In this document: piece after piece, positions 26,501-64,000 of the stretch
How the letters are laid out: each line of letters starts with the position of its first letter
How positions within the stretch are numbered: the first letter of the stretch is position 1
DNA from: Gavia stellata
Lineage: Eukaryota; Chordata; Aves; Gaviiformes; Gaviidae
NCBI RefSeq assembly: GCF_030936135.1
Contig: NC_082611.1
Location: 10,245,001-10,309,000, forward strand
DNA: 64,000 nt
Direction: 5' to 3'
Translations under genes and position numbers: made by a program
Notes under the pieces: model-generated
Databases searched by the model: none
The model's input: the letters and a program-made list of their open reading frames with translations, nothing else
What the model was told of the DNA's origin: nothing

Positions 26501-29500
26501 GAAGCCTAAGGGATCTGGCTCACGCATGTACAAAACTTCCTGCTCAATGGAAAGCGGTGAAGTCGGCCGAGGTTTCATGTGGTCAACTCCAGAAACTTTG
26601 GGATCTGGGAAGACAATGAGGGTGTGAAAGCCAGCGGCAAGCTGGCAGTTCTCTGACAGCTGTGATGAAAAAGAACTAGAGAAATCAACACACAGTTGGT
26701 CCTCATTGCCTGGCCACAATAAAAATCTGGATCTTGTTTTCTTTTTATCTGCGAAGTCAAGGCTGAGATCTCACGGTATCAGTGTTTCTCAGTGCTGCTG
26801 TGCAGAAGGTGCCCAGTTTGTTCAAACTTTTATAAAGTTTCAGCATCTTCTTTACCCTTCATCCCTCCCTTTGGTCAGGTTTAGAATACCCCAGTTCTGA
26901 TTCACTGACTTCACTACTCTCTGTTCCCTCTAATTGTAGCTAAGAGTGATGGAGACTTCATTAGTATGGCAATTAGTGCTGTAGGAGATGGACAGAAGGT
27001 GAATACACATTAGTTGGTCCTTTTGAAGGTGCTGCAGGATCACTGCTAATATGCCGTTAAACAACTGTACACGCATTGTGCACTGAAGCCAATACCTAGG
27101 AAAGTCAATTTGTAACACACGAATGCACATTCCTGTATCCCTAGGCTTATCAATAACGAAGGCTTGGCAACAGAGATATAGATGGACTTCCCTGTATAAC
27201 ACTTGCTATTATGGAGAAATTGTTAAAATTCTCTGCTTGCCGCGAGCACAGAAAATGAAGACATAATATCAATTCTAAAAAATCTTGAATATCAGAAAAT
27301 GAAAATATAAATATTACTAGTCAATGTCCAAATGTCATCAAAGAAAGAACTGGATGCATCTAAAAATAAACTGTCATTTTAGCTATTTCTATTAGCCTCA
27401 AGGTTTAACATTACCATATAAACAGGTTTGCACAATGCTAAGACTGACTTTGGACATAATTCATTAAATCACATATGTAGATGTTCTGCATTTTGCCACA
27501 TTCCCTTTCTGTGTAATACTGACTGATCACAGAAGCGTTACATGGCTATCGCACTGAATGGGCAGGGAATTTAAACGAGCAAAGCATTACGCACAGAGGA
27601 CAAATGTGTGCATATGGAAATACACTCATCTCCCACAGAAAGGGATTTTGATCAAAGCTGACTTTCAGTTGGAGTCCTATTCAGCAAGGACTAGCCAGAG
27701 TGATTGGAAAATAACACTTGCGCATTCAAACGAAGACGCATAACTTGCTTGTTTTGTATGAACTGTGGGTCCCTGTTCTGAATTCTCCTTTTCACCAAAT
27801 GTAGGATCTGTGAAGTTATTCTCTTCTAACAATATACAATATTCATCACAGGCTCCATGTGCCTGCCATTTCAGAACCAGAAAAGCCACTAAGCAGGACA
27901 TTGGTCTTAGCAGCACTACCACAGCATCAGCTGGGAGCAAGCTGTGATCCCTGATGGAACGTCTTGCCTTCCACGTTTTTCCTTCACAACTACAGCACTT
28001 TGCAACTCAGACACAGTGTCCCATATATAACATATATCTGTGTCTGCATATTAATAGCTATAGTAGAGGTTGTTGTTTAGGTCCAAAACTGACAATGCCC
28101 CCAGAAGATGTTCCAAACACGGCAGCTCACCCTTTGATTCAAACACATACAGTATGTACTCATAGCATACTGTCACACCTTTTATTTATGCTGGACTTGA
28201 CTCTGAAGTCCTTACTCAGCATCAGCACTCTGTGGAAGATTTGCCTGAGAAAGGACTGCAGGACCAGCCTCTTCAGTTTTACATCTTGTGTTGTAACAGC
28301 AGCACTGGGATTGCCAGCTTGCTACAAAACTTCTTCGTATAGATGCTTTTTGTCTTTCAGAAAATAAACTAATATAAATTTTTTTGAGATATTTTAAACC
28401 TAGCATATAATGTAAATAGATATATCAGCAACCATTTTCCTTCCCTTTTTGTACTAAAACAAAATAATTTGCACCTTACATTTTAAATGATAAAAGTGGC
28501 AGATTTTCTTCTAACCACAAAAGACAGGACTGTTGTCACCTTCTGCTTGGTCTAGTTAATAATGAAAACTTACCAACAAAGCACTTAAAAACATTCCTGC
28601 TTAAGAATAAAAAAGTATCAAATTTAAAAAACAAGTTATCTGCATGCGTGTGTGGGCGCACCCTTATATATAAGCTTATGTGCAAGACAGACTGAAAATT
28701 TTGCGACTACCCCAGTAGTCTTATTGAGAACAATCACTGACTAGGATTGTTAATGAATTGTATTGTGTGCCCTAAATATTATGTTCTTCATTTAATCCGC
28801 AGGGCCTGAACCGTGCAGTTGCCATTGCATCAGGGTGACTAAAGCCCTGGATTTCACAGTGAGGATTGGAGGTCCCCAGCAAATTTGAACTTCATGAAGG
28901 AATGTTAGATTAAAAACAAGCACTGTTAAAAAAACCCTACTGAATAAGTAATAACACTTTGTTTCTATCATATAAATCTGTTGGCCACCCTGGTTTTAAA
29001 CACGATTGCCTCTAGAGCCAGCTGAAAAGCTGGAACTTTATCTTGACTGAAATATTTCAACCAGCTCTCATTGCTACAAGCTTTCCTAAAACTACAGCTC
29101 TCGTGACTGTCAAAATCAAGACAAAAAAAGAAAGGGAGATGTGAGGGGAGGAAGGCCTTTTCTTAATAAAGGCAGCTTCAGTTAGTAAGATAACATAATC
29201 TTCAAGCTGCAAAAGCAGCACCTACTAATTAGTCATTGACTAAAACATAAATAATAAATACCTAAATTGTTCCTTCTATGCATCCATTTTTGTGCCAGAT
29301 AAACATTTCAATGCTCTGCCTTAATGCCAGCACAGCTGACACCGCAATTTCAAGTCCAAAGCAAACTGCAAGTAGCTTTAAACCAATACTACGGAGAGAG
29401 ATACTACAAGCCACTGGGATCTGTGTGTCAAAGTCATCTTGCAACTGTTGTTTAAAAGGGAATTCAACCTTTCTGTGAGATGCAATCACAGAATGATTTA

Positions 29501-30752
29501 AGGGTCTATTTCCCTCCTGATGTGGACGCTTAACTCTCATCAGCAGAAAGTTAGCCATACACACAGAAGGGTAAACAGATACCTTACTTTGTTACATCAA
29601 CAGGATTTTTTTCCTAATTAACCCAATAGCTTTTAATAGCCTTTATGGGTTATGTTGTTAACAAGAGATTACCACAGCAACAACAACAAAGTGCATGTTT
29701 TATGCTAATGTAAAATGCATTAGTTGGAGATTAATTTGCATATAAAACCTGTATTTTAAAAATTTCTTGGAATGTAAATGAATTTTTTTCCTACTGTAGA
29801 AAATGCAACTTAAACTGATAGAAAACATGCCTATTTAAAACAGGATGCAGCCTGCTAGAAATTCTGAAGACAGGCAAGGGTAGAGTTTGTTGACAGAATA
29901 AAGTAAAAGCACTGAGAAACATGGCATTGCTCTCCTTCACGTTCAGCTCGTGGCTTCAGTCAGGAACCCATGTCCTGCACAGCCTTCCAGACGCCCTGCA
30001 CAAGCCTAGATGGACCCTTCTTCATGATGAGCTGGCAGCTCTGAGATCAAGGGAGGGGATTAGTGTTAAGATTTACTAGCCACTACTCAAACTAGGGAAG
30101 AAATGTGTTGTTGCAGATTTAGGTCCCAATTCTACCATTTTACTGGTTCTACGCAACTCCCGTGACTGAGAAAAAACTCAGCTCAGCTCACGAGCAAAAT
30201 CAGCAAAGGGTGTGAGCAGACATCACAACCCACCCCCAACACATACACACTTGCTGTACCAGAAGTCTACAAAAACGCTTAGGTTCTGGTGGGCTTAGAA
30301 AAAAACCCTGCAGATTTGAAAGGGCTGAAATCCAAAATGCTTCTTTGTTCTTTAAACCAATACTCTTAGTACCCAGACCCTAAACCTGACTGCATGAGAC
30401 ATGAAAGACTAATACAGCAGAACACTGGTTCCATTTAGAGTTTATCAAGAAATTAGTCTAAAAAAACACTGAAAATAATCCGAAAGTTTCTGCTTTTGCT
30501 TGTTTTCTCTAACTAGGATAAAAACAGACATTAGCTGAGCCCAGAATTACTTTGTGTTATTAAAAAAAACCAAACCATAATGGTGAGGGTGTACCATAAT
30601 TATTTCATGTTCTGTGAGGTAATGTGGTCATACAGGCTCTAGCCTGCAGTAACCAACCTCCCCAGGAAGCCTAAGTAGAAGGGAATTTTGCTGTGATTTA
30701 TTCATGGTAGCAAAATAATGAAAGCCTATGAAACAGCAGAGGTGCAGACAAA

Positions 30753-30758
30753 TTTATT
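30753..30758 (-). terminator. Candidate proximal polyadenylation signal AATAAA
   Basis: TTTATT on the plus strand reads AATAAA in XYLT1 sense, about 350 bases after the stop codon. It would give a short 3'UTR. The hexamer is common by chance in AT-rich DNA, so this is only a candidate. Confidence 0.25.
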
Positions 30759-30955
30759 TTTAAAAAACACTTTTAGCAGCTGCTCCTTCACTGCCCTTTC
30801 CATGGCTTGCTGCTACTGTTTTGAAACCTGCAGAGGCTGTGGGTGCCGCAGCGTGCGGTACGGCCGGGGCCCCGTGGGACAGCAGAGGCTGCGGGACGAC
30901 CGAAGCTGCTCCTGACAGAGCTGATGGAGAGGGCAGTGCCAAAGGCCTTGTCGGA

Positions 30956-30971
30956 TTTTTTTTTTTTTTTT
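30956..30971. repeat. T16 homopolymer (A16 in XYLT1 sense)
   Basis: Sixteen T lie just to the right of a CpG-rich patch and about 135 bases beyond the XYLT1 stop codon, so probably in the 3'UTR. In the mRNA this would be an internal A16 stretch able to prime oligo-dT. Confidence 0.97.
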
Positions 30972-31105
30972 AAATGAATTATATTGCATAAGTAACAAAA
31001 AAGTATAACGTTCCCTTCGGTTTCTGAAATCTGGTGCAAGATTCACATACGAGCAAGGTTAAATTCCCTTTTAAAAACCTATGCCGGAGGAGAGCGTACC
31101 GGATG

Positions 31106-31428
31106 CTACCTCAAGCGACCGTCGGGTTTGACGGGACCCAGCTCAGATTTGGGGTCCGGGCTCAGGGAGCTCCAGGCTGTCTGAGCGCAGCCCTGCATGA
31201 CTGGGCAGGCAGTGGGGCCAGTGCTGCAGATGTCCACGGCTGACCAGACGCTGCCGACCAGAGAGTCCACCCAGGCTTCCAGCCCAGCGCCCACGAGCCC
31301 TGCATTCCTCTTGGCCTGGTCCATGCGGGTGGCACTGATGGGGATATTCAAGACGGGGTTCAAGCCCTGGAAGCTCTGCTCCATGTACGCGTTCTTTGGA
31401 GGCCCGTTGTGATACTTCATGGCTTCCT
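31106..31428 (-). CDS. XYLT1: XYLT1 terminal coding exon (about exon 12) with stop codon
   Basis: The coding part is 323 bases: two bases completing the split Glu codon, 106 codons (equivalent residues 854-959) and TAG at 31106-31108. The acceptor is cttcatttccag. The protein reads [20 protein letters not shown], then a variable stretch, then [32 protein letters not shown] and the C-terminus [18 protein letters not shown], a very close match to the end of human XYLT1 as I remember it. Cysteines at equivalent 920, 927 and 933 are kept; these take part in disulfides in the human protein, probably including one back to Cys675. The stop lies exactly where the family ends, so the C-terminus is complete. 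Confidence 0.96.
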
Positions 31429-39636
<8,208 letters not shown>

Positions 39637-39760
39637 TTACCATCGTCTCTGCAAGTATCTAAGACCCTTACGTCAAATAAGGGCTCTCAAGACACACATA
39701 TCATATTTCATTACATGAATTACGCATACATATAAAAGCTGATGGCAATATGACCTAAGA

Positions 39761-40170
39761 TAGAATGATAGAATGGTTTGGGTTGGAAGGGACCTTAAAG
39801 GTCATCTAGTTCTAACCCCCCTGCCATGGGCAGGGACACCTTCCACTAGACCAGGTGGCTCAAAGCCCCGTCCCACCCGGCCTTGAACACTTCCAGGGTT
39901 GGGCCACCCACAACTTCTCTGGGCAACCTGTTCCAGTGCCTCACCACCCTCGTGGTGAAGAATTTCTTCCTACTATCTAATCTAAATCTACTCTCTTTCA
40001 GCTTAAAGCCATTACCCCTTGTCCTATCACTACAGGCCCTTGTAAAAAGTCCCTCTCCAGCTTTCTTGTAGGCCCCTTCAGGTACTGGAAGGCTGCTATG
40101 AGGTCTCCCCAGAGCCTTCTCTTCTCCAGACTGAACAACCCCAACTCTCTCTGCCTGTCTTCATAGGAGA
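39761..40170 (-). mobile_element. CR1 LINE 3' fragment
   Basis: On the plus strand the block begins with the tagaatgatagaatgg motif, the reverse complement of the CR1 3' terminal repeat. It runs through the very typical avian text gggttggaagggacc, ctgccatgggcagggac, caacttctctgggcaacc, taaagccattacccc and ctctccagctttcttg, and stops at ctgtcttcatagga. The element is therefore on the minus strand with its 3' end at the low coordinate and is 5'-truncated, as most CR1 copies are. About 410 bases are present with few visible changes from the avian consensus, so it looks relatively young. It lies in sense orientation in an XYLT1 intron. It has no coding capacity of its own. Confidence 0.95.
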
Positions 40171-41535
40171 TCATAATTTGTACACAAATTGTGAGACAAG
40201 CTTGAATGCTAGGCTTGTTTTTTTGGTCCAGTTATCCACTTTTGATTGATATAAGGGTTTTCTTTCCATTAAGAGTGATGTAACAGGCTATAGCAGCTCT
40301 CCTTTTCCTCCCCATGGAAGCAGTCAATAAAGGACTAAGCCTGAACACGGGCTATGCATAGAAAAAAATATGACCCATCATCTCCTAGGTCATGAAAATG
40401 TATGATACATTTGAGAGACGGAGCCTGCAGTAGAGACCTACCCAGTTACTGCTAAGGGCAAGGAAGAGGCTTTTGCTGACTTTATGACAAATCACATCAG
40501 GTCCTTTACTACAATTTATCCGTGAGACGCTGTCTCCTTGCACTCTGCCTCTGCACTCTGCACTTGTGCCTGATGTGGGAAGCTATTTCTGGTAAACTCA
40601 GAATTTTCTGTCATAACAGTGAGATTGTTTTTTATTTATTCACTAACTAACAGTAACACAGCTGATTCACAATGTAGTGTAAATATTTAATGGACCTTTC
40701 TTTTTCCTAGCAGCTTTCATATTACACTGCTCTTTATATGAATTTTAATGGTTCACCCATAACCCACAGGATGATGCAAACTTAGAAGTTGTTGCCATTA
40801 ACACTTGTACACTACTGAAAATAAGCATCTCTGAACAGATAGCATGAAAATGTAGTAACTGGCGTTCTTAGGTCAACTGAAAGACATTTTACTATCCCAG
40901 CACTAAATCTAGCATGCGTTTATGAGGCTGACCATTAATGAACCACTTCCATCAATTCTTAAGAAGGTAACCTGGTGGACCACAGTATCGAAGGTTGCAT
41001 ATTTGCTTTTGGAGGAAATGCCCACCTTGCTTGTCCCATGAGATCCTGTTCCCATAATCTCAAATCAAAAGTGATCAATATCAAATACAAAAAGATTTGA
41101 GGGACCCCATTTGAAGTGAAGAACAGGAGAAGCCCTTGGCTCCTTTTGACAAGCAGATATCTGATACTGTTCCTTGGAGAGACATACAGATGTTTTGGCC
41201 AACCTGATACCGAAACTCCTCATAGTCCTTCAGGTCTTTTTTGGCCTTAATCTCCAAACAGTGTAGATGACCTAAGCGTTGATTTGTTCCCTATACCACA
41301 GAAACCATGTGATTCTCTCAAGTGGTCTCCGGAGGCCCAGCCATACACAGAGAGCATCCCTTCTTTCAGCATATGTGGATATTGAAGATTTCCCCAACAC
41401 AGAGATGTCCTTGTCCCTAATCTTCACCTCACACAGGCATGGTCAGAACCTGCTTTCCTGAAAGCATAACAAATAATTGTAGCTTATTTGCTTCAGAGAT
41501 TTTTCTTCTAGATTTCATCTCATTTGATGAGAATA

Positions 41536-41579
41536 AGTGGTTCCAATACCCCCCCAAAGTGGTTCCAAAATCCCCCCAA
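41536..41579. repeat. 22-bp tandem duplication, two copies
   Basis: Two adjacent 22-base units begin agtggttccaa and end ccccccaa. They differ at two positions. The duplication lies in the large XYLT1 intron. Confidence 0.85.
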
Positions 41580-42345
41580 ATCCATAAAACGTAATAATTA
41601 CCTGATGCCTACTACCACTGATACCTGTACTGGAAACTGTCCAGTCCCCAATCCCTTCTAAATAAATCACTGTGGTTGGCAGACAAATTACAGGAGGACT
41701 GACAGGAAAAAGCTACAAGGCCAGTAGAATAAAAACCTACCATCCTAAATCCATCTGTCATCATACGAATTCCTCCTACCGGACTATGATACTGCAGAAT
41801 ATGAGACAAAATTAGCCTTCCACTACTCTGCAATCAACACAGAAGAATCGCTGGTATTTCAGAGGTATTTCACCTAGCACACCAGCTAATCAAACCAGAC
41901 AGCGTAGCCCAGATATCAGACCCAAGGATCGACTGCCTTGAGGAGCTGTCAGTGCATACTCTCCTGACAAGACCAACTGAATATGTATGGAAATAAGCTG
42001 AGAAAGAAAATTTCCTGACCAGATCTTATTATCTGCTCCGCCAACCTTCACTAAGTGTGGCCATGTCACTCCTATTGGAGCTCAAGAGACCTGGAAATAA
42101 TAAAGTCACAACATGTGAAACAAATCTACACCCTCCTGGGCAAAAAAACCCCCTATAAGGAAGCTCTTTCCACCACATTCAATATTTCTTACTGAAGAAG
42201 TCCTCAAAGAAAGCTTATGCCTTCCTCAAAAAATAAACATTCATCCTCGACATACAACTATTTCCCTCTCTTTAGTCTCTCACCCCTGGGAAAAAAACCC
42301 AGAAAGTTACAGTACCCATGCTCCAACCTCCAGGTGACATTGCTC

Positions 42346-42498
42346 AACAACCACGTTGCACAAAAGATGTTGAGATGTGTTCATATGCGCAAAGGTTTAT
42401 TACAGTAGCATAGAAGAGCGGAGGTTGCTTTTGGGGAAAAATTATAACAAAATTGTTCGCTGGTTGTTAAGCTTTGTGCAGGCACGTTGTTGGGTTCC
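42346..42498 (-). mobile_element. Possible LTR-like or inverted-repeat segment in XYLT1 intron (uncertain)
   Basis: On the minus strand, a TATA-like ttataattttt (42447-42437) is followed by aataaacctttgcgc (AATAAA at 42401-42396), the order seen in retroviral-type LTRs. The segment is bracketed by imperfectly inverted arms that share caacaa and tgcacaaa. No primer-binding site or intact retroviral frame was recognised beside it, so the class is uncertain. Confidence 0.2.
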
Positions 42499-45400
42499 CC
42501 AGTTGTAAACCAAAAGTTACAGCCAAACGGCAGGAGAAGAGGGGGAGGAAGGGACAATTCTCATGCTGGTGGCAATAGCTTCCCATGAGAGCCTGTCACA
42601 ACACCCCTGTCAGGGTGTGCAGGTCTGTGAAAACAACAGCACAAAAACAAGGCGAAAATGCTGCTGCAGAGCAGGCCCTCAGCAACACAGAGGCAAGGCA
42701 CCTGGGCACCCTGCAACACCCTGCGTGCCCCAGAGCCCGGGCTCAGACCAAGACAAGGTGCTGACAGCACTTGGGGCTGTGTACCACAGGCACCTTAGGG
42801 AAGGGAAGGGCAGGGAGCTGCACACATCTATTTACAGGATCTGCCCTTCATGTCCAGTTTCCAGCTGGGGCACATACTTTCCCATGCTGCACCACTTACA
42901 GTACAAGCTGGTTTGACAAGCACAGTATTTTAAAGGGAATTTTACTTAAAGCACTAGTTAGAAGTTTATACCTCTTCCCTTGACCTTTGCACAGCTGAGT
43001 TCCCAGTACTGAGATGTCTGATTTTACAGGCCAAGAGCTACTACAGTGCTGTAATATTTTTCACAGCCCCTTAAAACATTTTAAGTAGGCTTTCACTTTC
43101 AAATGAATACACAAAGTATGGGATGGAATCAAGCAGTAATGAATATCTGATAAATTATGAAGGGATGTGGCACAGAAACTGACATTTTCCACATCATTAT
43201 TTTAATCACCATGATTTTGAGCTTCAAGAGCAGGCACTATGCACGGGGTACGTTTGGAAAGCTGGAACTCTCTCATTGGCTTAAAACTCCTGTTTCTATC
43301 TCTGTTCAGTCCCAAGATAAAATTTTCCCAAGATAAATTATGCCTTGATTATGGGTTTGTGTCTCATTGCTCACCACAAACAGGACCATTAGGTTCACAC
43401 AATGCACACTAATTGCCTGCCACCTAGTTTATTTTATTCTCTGTGATGAATCACAAGTCTTAACAAGACCAGAAATGAACTTAGTGTTCAACTGATATAC
43501 GCTGAGCTGAGACTTTTAGTACTGTACAGCAAATCAATCTTCTGCCATCCATGTAAAAGTTGTCATGAACCCAGGCTGGTAGGATACATACCATGTGCAC
43601 TGAGTACAAGCCAATTTTAGGAGGCGTGGGAGTTTCATGCTTGGAAATCGTCTCCCTTGGATTTCCTGTAAGTTTATTTTATTTTACTCAGCCCGAGACT
43701 GAGTGCAGGAGCCGTGTGCCATTGAAACACTATCATTAACCCCCCTGGCCATTAGTCAGCCCAGCTGGCTGATTTTTTTCCACTTGTCTTTGCATGGTGT
43801 ATAGTGAAATCTGCTACTCGGGAAGCAAAGTCTGACAAGCAAAGCAAAGGAACAGAGGGCAGGAAGGGCTGACTGAAGAGATCCTATCGTCTCCGCTGCA
43901 ATTTCAGTTGTGCATCAGGGTCACAAATACACCCGGGAGCACATGCAATGTGGCATATTTGTGCTCTTCCTGTCAGTCCCGTTGGTGTGAGCTGGGCGAG
44001 GGAAGAAAGCTCTCAGCTAAAAAGGCCCCATTCAGTTTTAAATTTCTGCCAGATCACAGGGTGAAAGTTTTTGAAAAACCAGCAGTTATATGTTTCAGTA
44101 AGCGCAAATCTTAAGTTTCTTCTCTGGTGCTTAAGCTGTGAACATCGATGCCCTCATCTTAGCTGAACTGCTAAGTTTGTTTTACACTTGCTGGACTTTG
44201 GCAAAGAAGTGACATTTTAATAAGCAGTAGCAGATCAGAGGCTTTCCAGCCACACTGAAGCTGAAGAGGTTAATGCTGGATTTATACCAGGGTAACGGAG
44301 AGAACAATTTGGCTCAGAGGCAGAGATGCCTGCAGGCCAAGGGAAGGCAGAAAGTAAAATAAACAATTAAGAAATGTTTAAATGATTTACTTTGTACCTC
44401 CTGGTCTTTTAAAATATGAATCATCTATGAAAGGAGAGGAAAATTAAAGAGTTTAGGTGAGAAAAAATAATGAAAACAAGTAAGCAGCCACCAAAACTTT
44501 TTGTGCATTTCGTATGTTTCCTTAGCCTGAAAAAAGCTCGCCAGTGATTAAAACCTTCCCATGCTTTGCCCTCACATGGCTTCACTGCAGCAGCAGTTTC
44601 TACAGGGCTGCTTATAGACCAGCCGTGGTCTATGAGGCTGTGAAGAGTGGCTCATTAGTCCCATGGGATCCGGGGATCCTCCCTGCAGTGCGACACAGTC
44701 CACAGAGCTGTGGGCACAGTGCAGCGAAGAGGCCACCGACATGCCACTGCTTCCCCTCTCAGGGGAGGCTGACACTGGGCACTGCTGCTCCAGGACATCT
44801 GTCGATCAGGCTCACCGTTGCTGCAGGGCTGGTTTTGGGGAAAAAAAGATTTGGTTCCAATGCACTGGGGCCAGGGGGAACCTGGCAAGTGGCCAGCGAG
44901 TAAATTCTGGTCCCAGGTTTGTCTCCTCCCTACAACTGAGATGAAGTCAGATGTATTCTTTATAAAGGTTTTTGAGTTCTAGAACATTAAGATCAACATA
45001 CTTCTTTTTGTCATGCAATTACAAAAAACTCTTCCTGCTGCCAGCCCGGTTGCTTTCAAAAGAAGGACCCAGAGCAGGCATCAGGCTGAAAGTGAGATTA
45101 AAAGTACCAAATAAACAGCAGAAATACTCCTACAAATCACAAGAATTAAAGCTTGTATGACCATTTATCACTGCATGAAATGGCAAGCCTACCATCAGAC
45201 ACATTGATAAATGAAACATACTTTCCATCCATCTCTTTAATGGCACATTAGTGTCATGGATTTGCCATGCACACCAAAACACTGAATCCTACCTAGGCAT
45301 TTCTTAATTGCCCAAGATGGTAATTTATGGACTTGGCCATAATGACTGGAACACATTTGTTCAATCAATTTTATACCTTAATTGAAATTTGTGTCTTAAC

Positions 45401-45991
45401 AAGAAAAATCATGAAATTAACTGCTCAGACAGTTTTATCTTTAAAACAGAACACAGATGTTGCGTTCTATTAGCGGTCAACTTTCCTGATGTATTTTAGG
45501 GTACATTTTTTACGCTCTATGTCAGATCCTGAGACAAATTCCTAGAAGAATAACAGGATTTGTGGCAAATTCTGCTCACAGGTGGCATCGGTGACTGACT
45601 ATCACTAATTTTATAAGGGTTTTTTCAGCATACTCTTGAGAGGAACGCTTACCACAACCTTGTTCACATCTGGAGCTGCAGAAACATGGCATTTTTCCCA
45701 GGCATCTCTCACAGCACTCACAACTACCACAATCACAAAACTTTTAAGTTACTGAGGCCCTTTTACAACAGTAAATGCCTTCAGTTTCTTCTTAAAACAA
45801 GAGGGAGTGAGGATAGCAACGTAAGAAGTGAGGGTTGACCACAGATCTGAACTGGCAACAGTATCTCCTTCAATGAACAGGATGCGTATTATGCTAGAGA
45901 GCCACTCTCACCTAAAAATTACATGGAAATACAGTTTCCAAAGGCTGCTGAAATAGTATGCAGTCTCTCCAGGGGCTTGTGACGTTCTTTA

Positions 45992-49707
<3,716 letters not shown>

Positions 49708-49970
49708 CGGCAGCTGTTGTCTCCAGCAGCATGGAATGAAGTCTCAGCTCTCCGCAGGCCCAAGCGGGAGAACGCATGGTACATGGTGAGGGCAACATCG
49801 CTGAGGGTGTGCACGCCATCAGGCTCATCGTACACGTTCTCCCAGTATGCCCGGAGGCCGGGTGTGCCAGATGGGTAGTTGCCATACAAGTAGTAGTCCA
49901 ACTGGCCAATTATCTCTTGATTCACTACAGCTTCAAATTTGCGGGCAAAGAAAGTTGGCCTGGCAGTCTG
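49708..49970 (-). CDS. XYLT1: XYLT1 coding exon (about exon 9): FFARKFE substrate-binding segment
   Basis: This 263-base exon has 87 codons plus two bases of a split Arg codon (CG|A), covering equivalent residues 589-675. It starts with [13 protein letters not shown]. The Arg-Lys of ARKFE is residues 598-599 by counting, basic residues that contact the UDP-xylose phosphates in the human enzyme. The exon continues through [15 protein letters not shown] and [11 protein letters not shown], then ends GDNSC, where the Cys is equivalent 675. The acceptor is atcaccacag. The donor, CG|gttagt, lacks the usual AG before GT and has T rather than A or G at +3, so it looks weaker than the other donors of this gene. 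Reading through it would give two codons and then an in-frame TGA. Confidence 0.96.

Positions 49971-64000
<14,030 letters not shown>

Larger units (their letters stand above)
23505..31105 (-). other. XYLT1: Candidate XYLT1 3'UTR and proximal downstream region; end not fixed
   Basis: After the stop at 31106 the minus strand runs into AT-rich DNA without recognisable coding exons or CR1 copies. Human XYLT1 mRNA has a 3'UTR of several kilobases as I recall, so much of this block could be transcribed. Polyadenylation hexamers (AATAAA on the minus strand) occur at 30753-30758, giving a short UTR, and at 23523-23528 near the far end. An AU-rich element of the UAUUUAUUUA type is read on the minus strand near 23850-23859. 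Visible inside are a T16 tract (A16 in transcript sense) at 30956-30971, a CpG-rich patch at 30847-30902 and a 170-codon open frame at 24738-25250. Extent is inference only. Confidence 0.4.

Overview
This is 64 kb of vertebrate, almost certainly avian, nuclear DNA. The avian call rests on CR1 LINE fragments: a clean one at 39761-40170, a short one at 17109-17231 and a degraded 3' end near 20270-20357. It also rests on generally low repeat density and compact introns. No bacterial-type genes, CRISPR arrays, tRNAs or rRNAs were seen.

The one protein-coding gene I can support lies on the minus strand: the 3' half of XYLT1, encoding xylosyltransferase 1 (peptide O-xylosyltransferase). This Golgi enzyme starts glycosaminoglycan chains on proteoglycan core proteins. 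Six coding exons, with canonical GT/AG borders and matching phases, run from high to low coordinates: 54177-54393, 51956-52132, 49708-49970, 46013-46208, 39279-39612 and 31106-31428 (stop TAG at 31106-31108). They encode 502 residues. Counting back from the stop with a human length of 959 places them at residues 458-959. On that numbering the known landmarks fall where expected: catalytic base Asp494 in GGSDW, Arg598-Lys599, the Cys542/561/563/572/574 cluster, the Asn777 sequon and the 745-747 DxD-like motif. The last reads Glu-Trp-Asp here instead of Asp-Trp-Asp. The 5' exons (about 1-6) are not in the window, and 54394-64000 is intron.

Layout: 1 to about 23.5 kb is the region downstream of XYLT1, with no gene I can support. 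It holds CR1 remnants, homopolymer and AT tracts, a G-rich tract with six G4 runs next to two perfect hairpins, and TAAT-rich clusters that could be conserved noncoding elements. About 23.5-31.1 kb is AT-rich and may be a long XYLT1 3'UTR; its end is not fixed by the sequence. 31.1-54.4 kb is the exon/intron block, and 54.4-64 kb is the partial upstream intron.

I did not find a convincing new biological system. The points most worth a second look are the EWD substitution in XYLT1, a 204-codon minus-strand ORF at 6720-7334, a 170-codon ORF in the candidate 3'UTR, the G-tract/hairpin cluster at 16.0-16.2 kb, and a possible degraded LTR-type insertion in intron 10.
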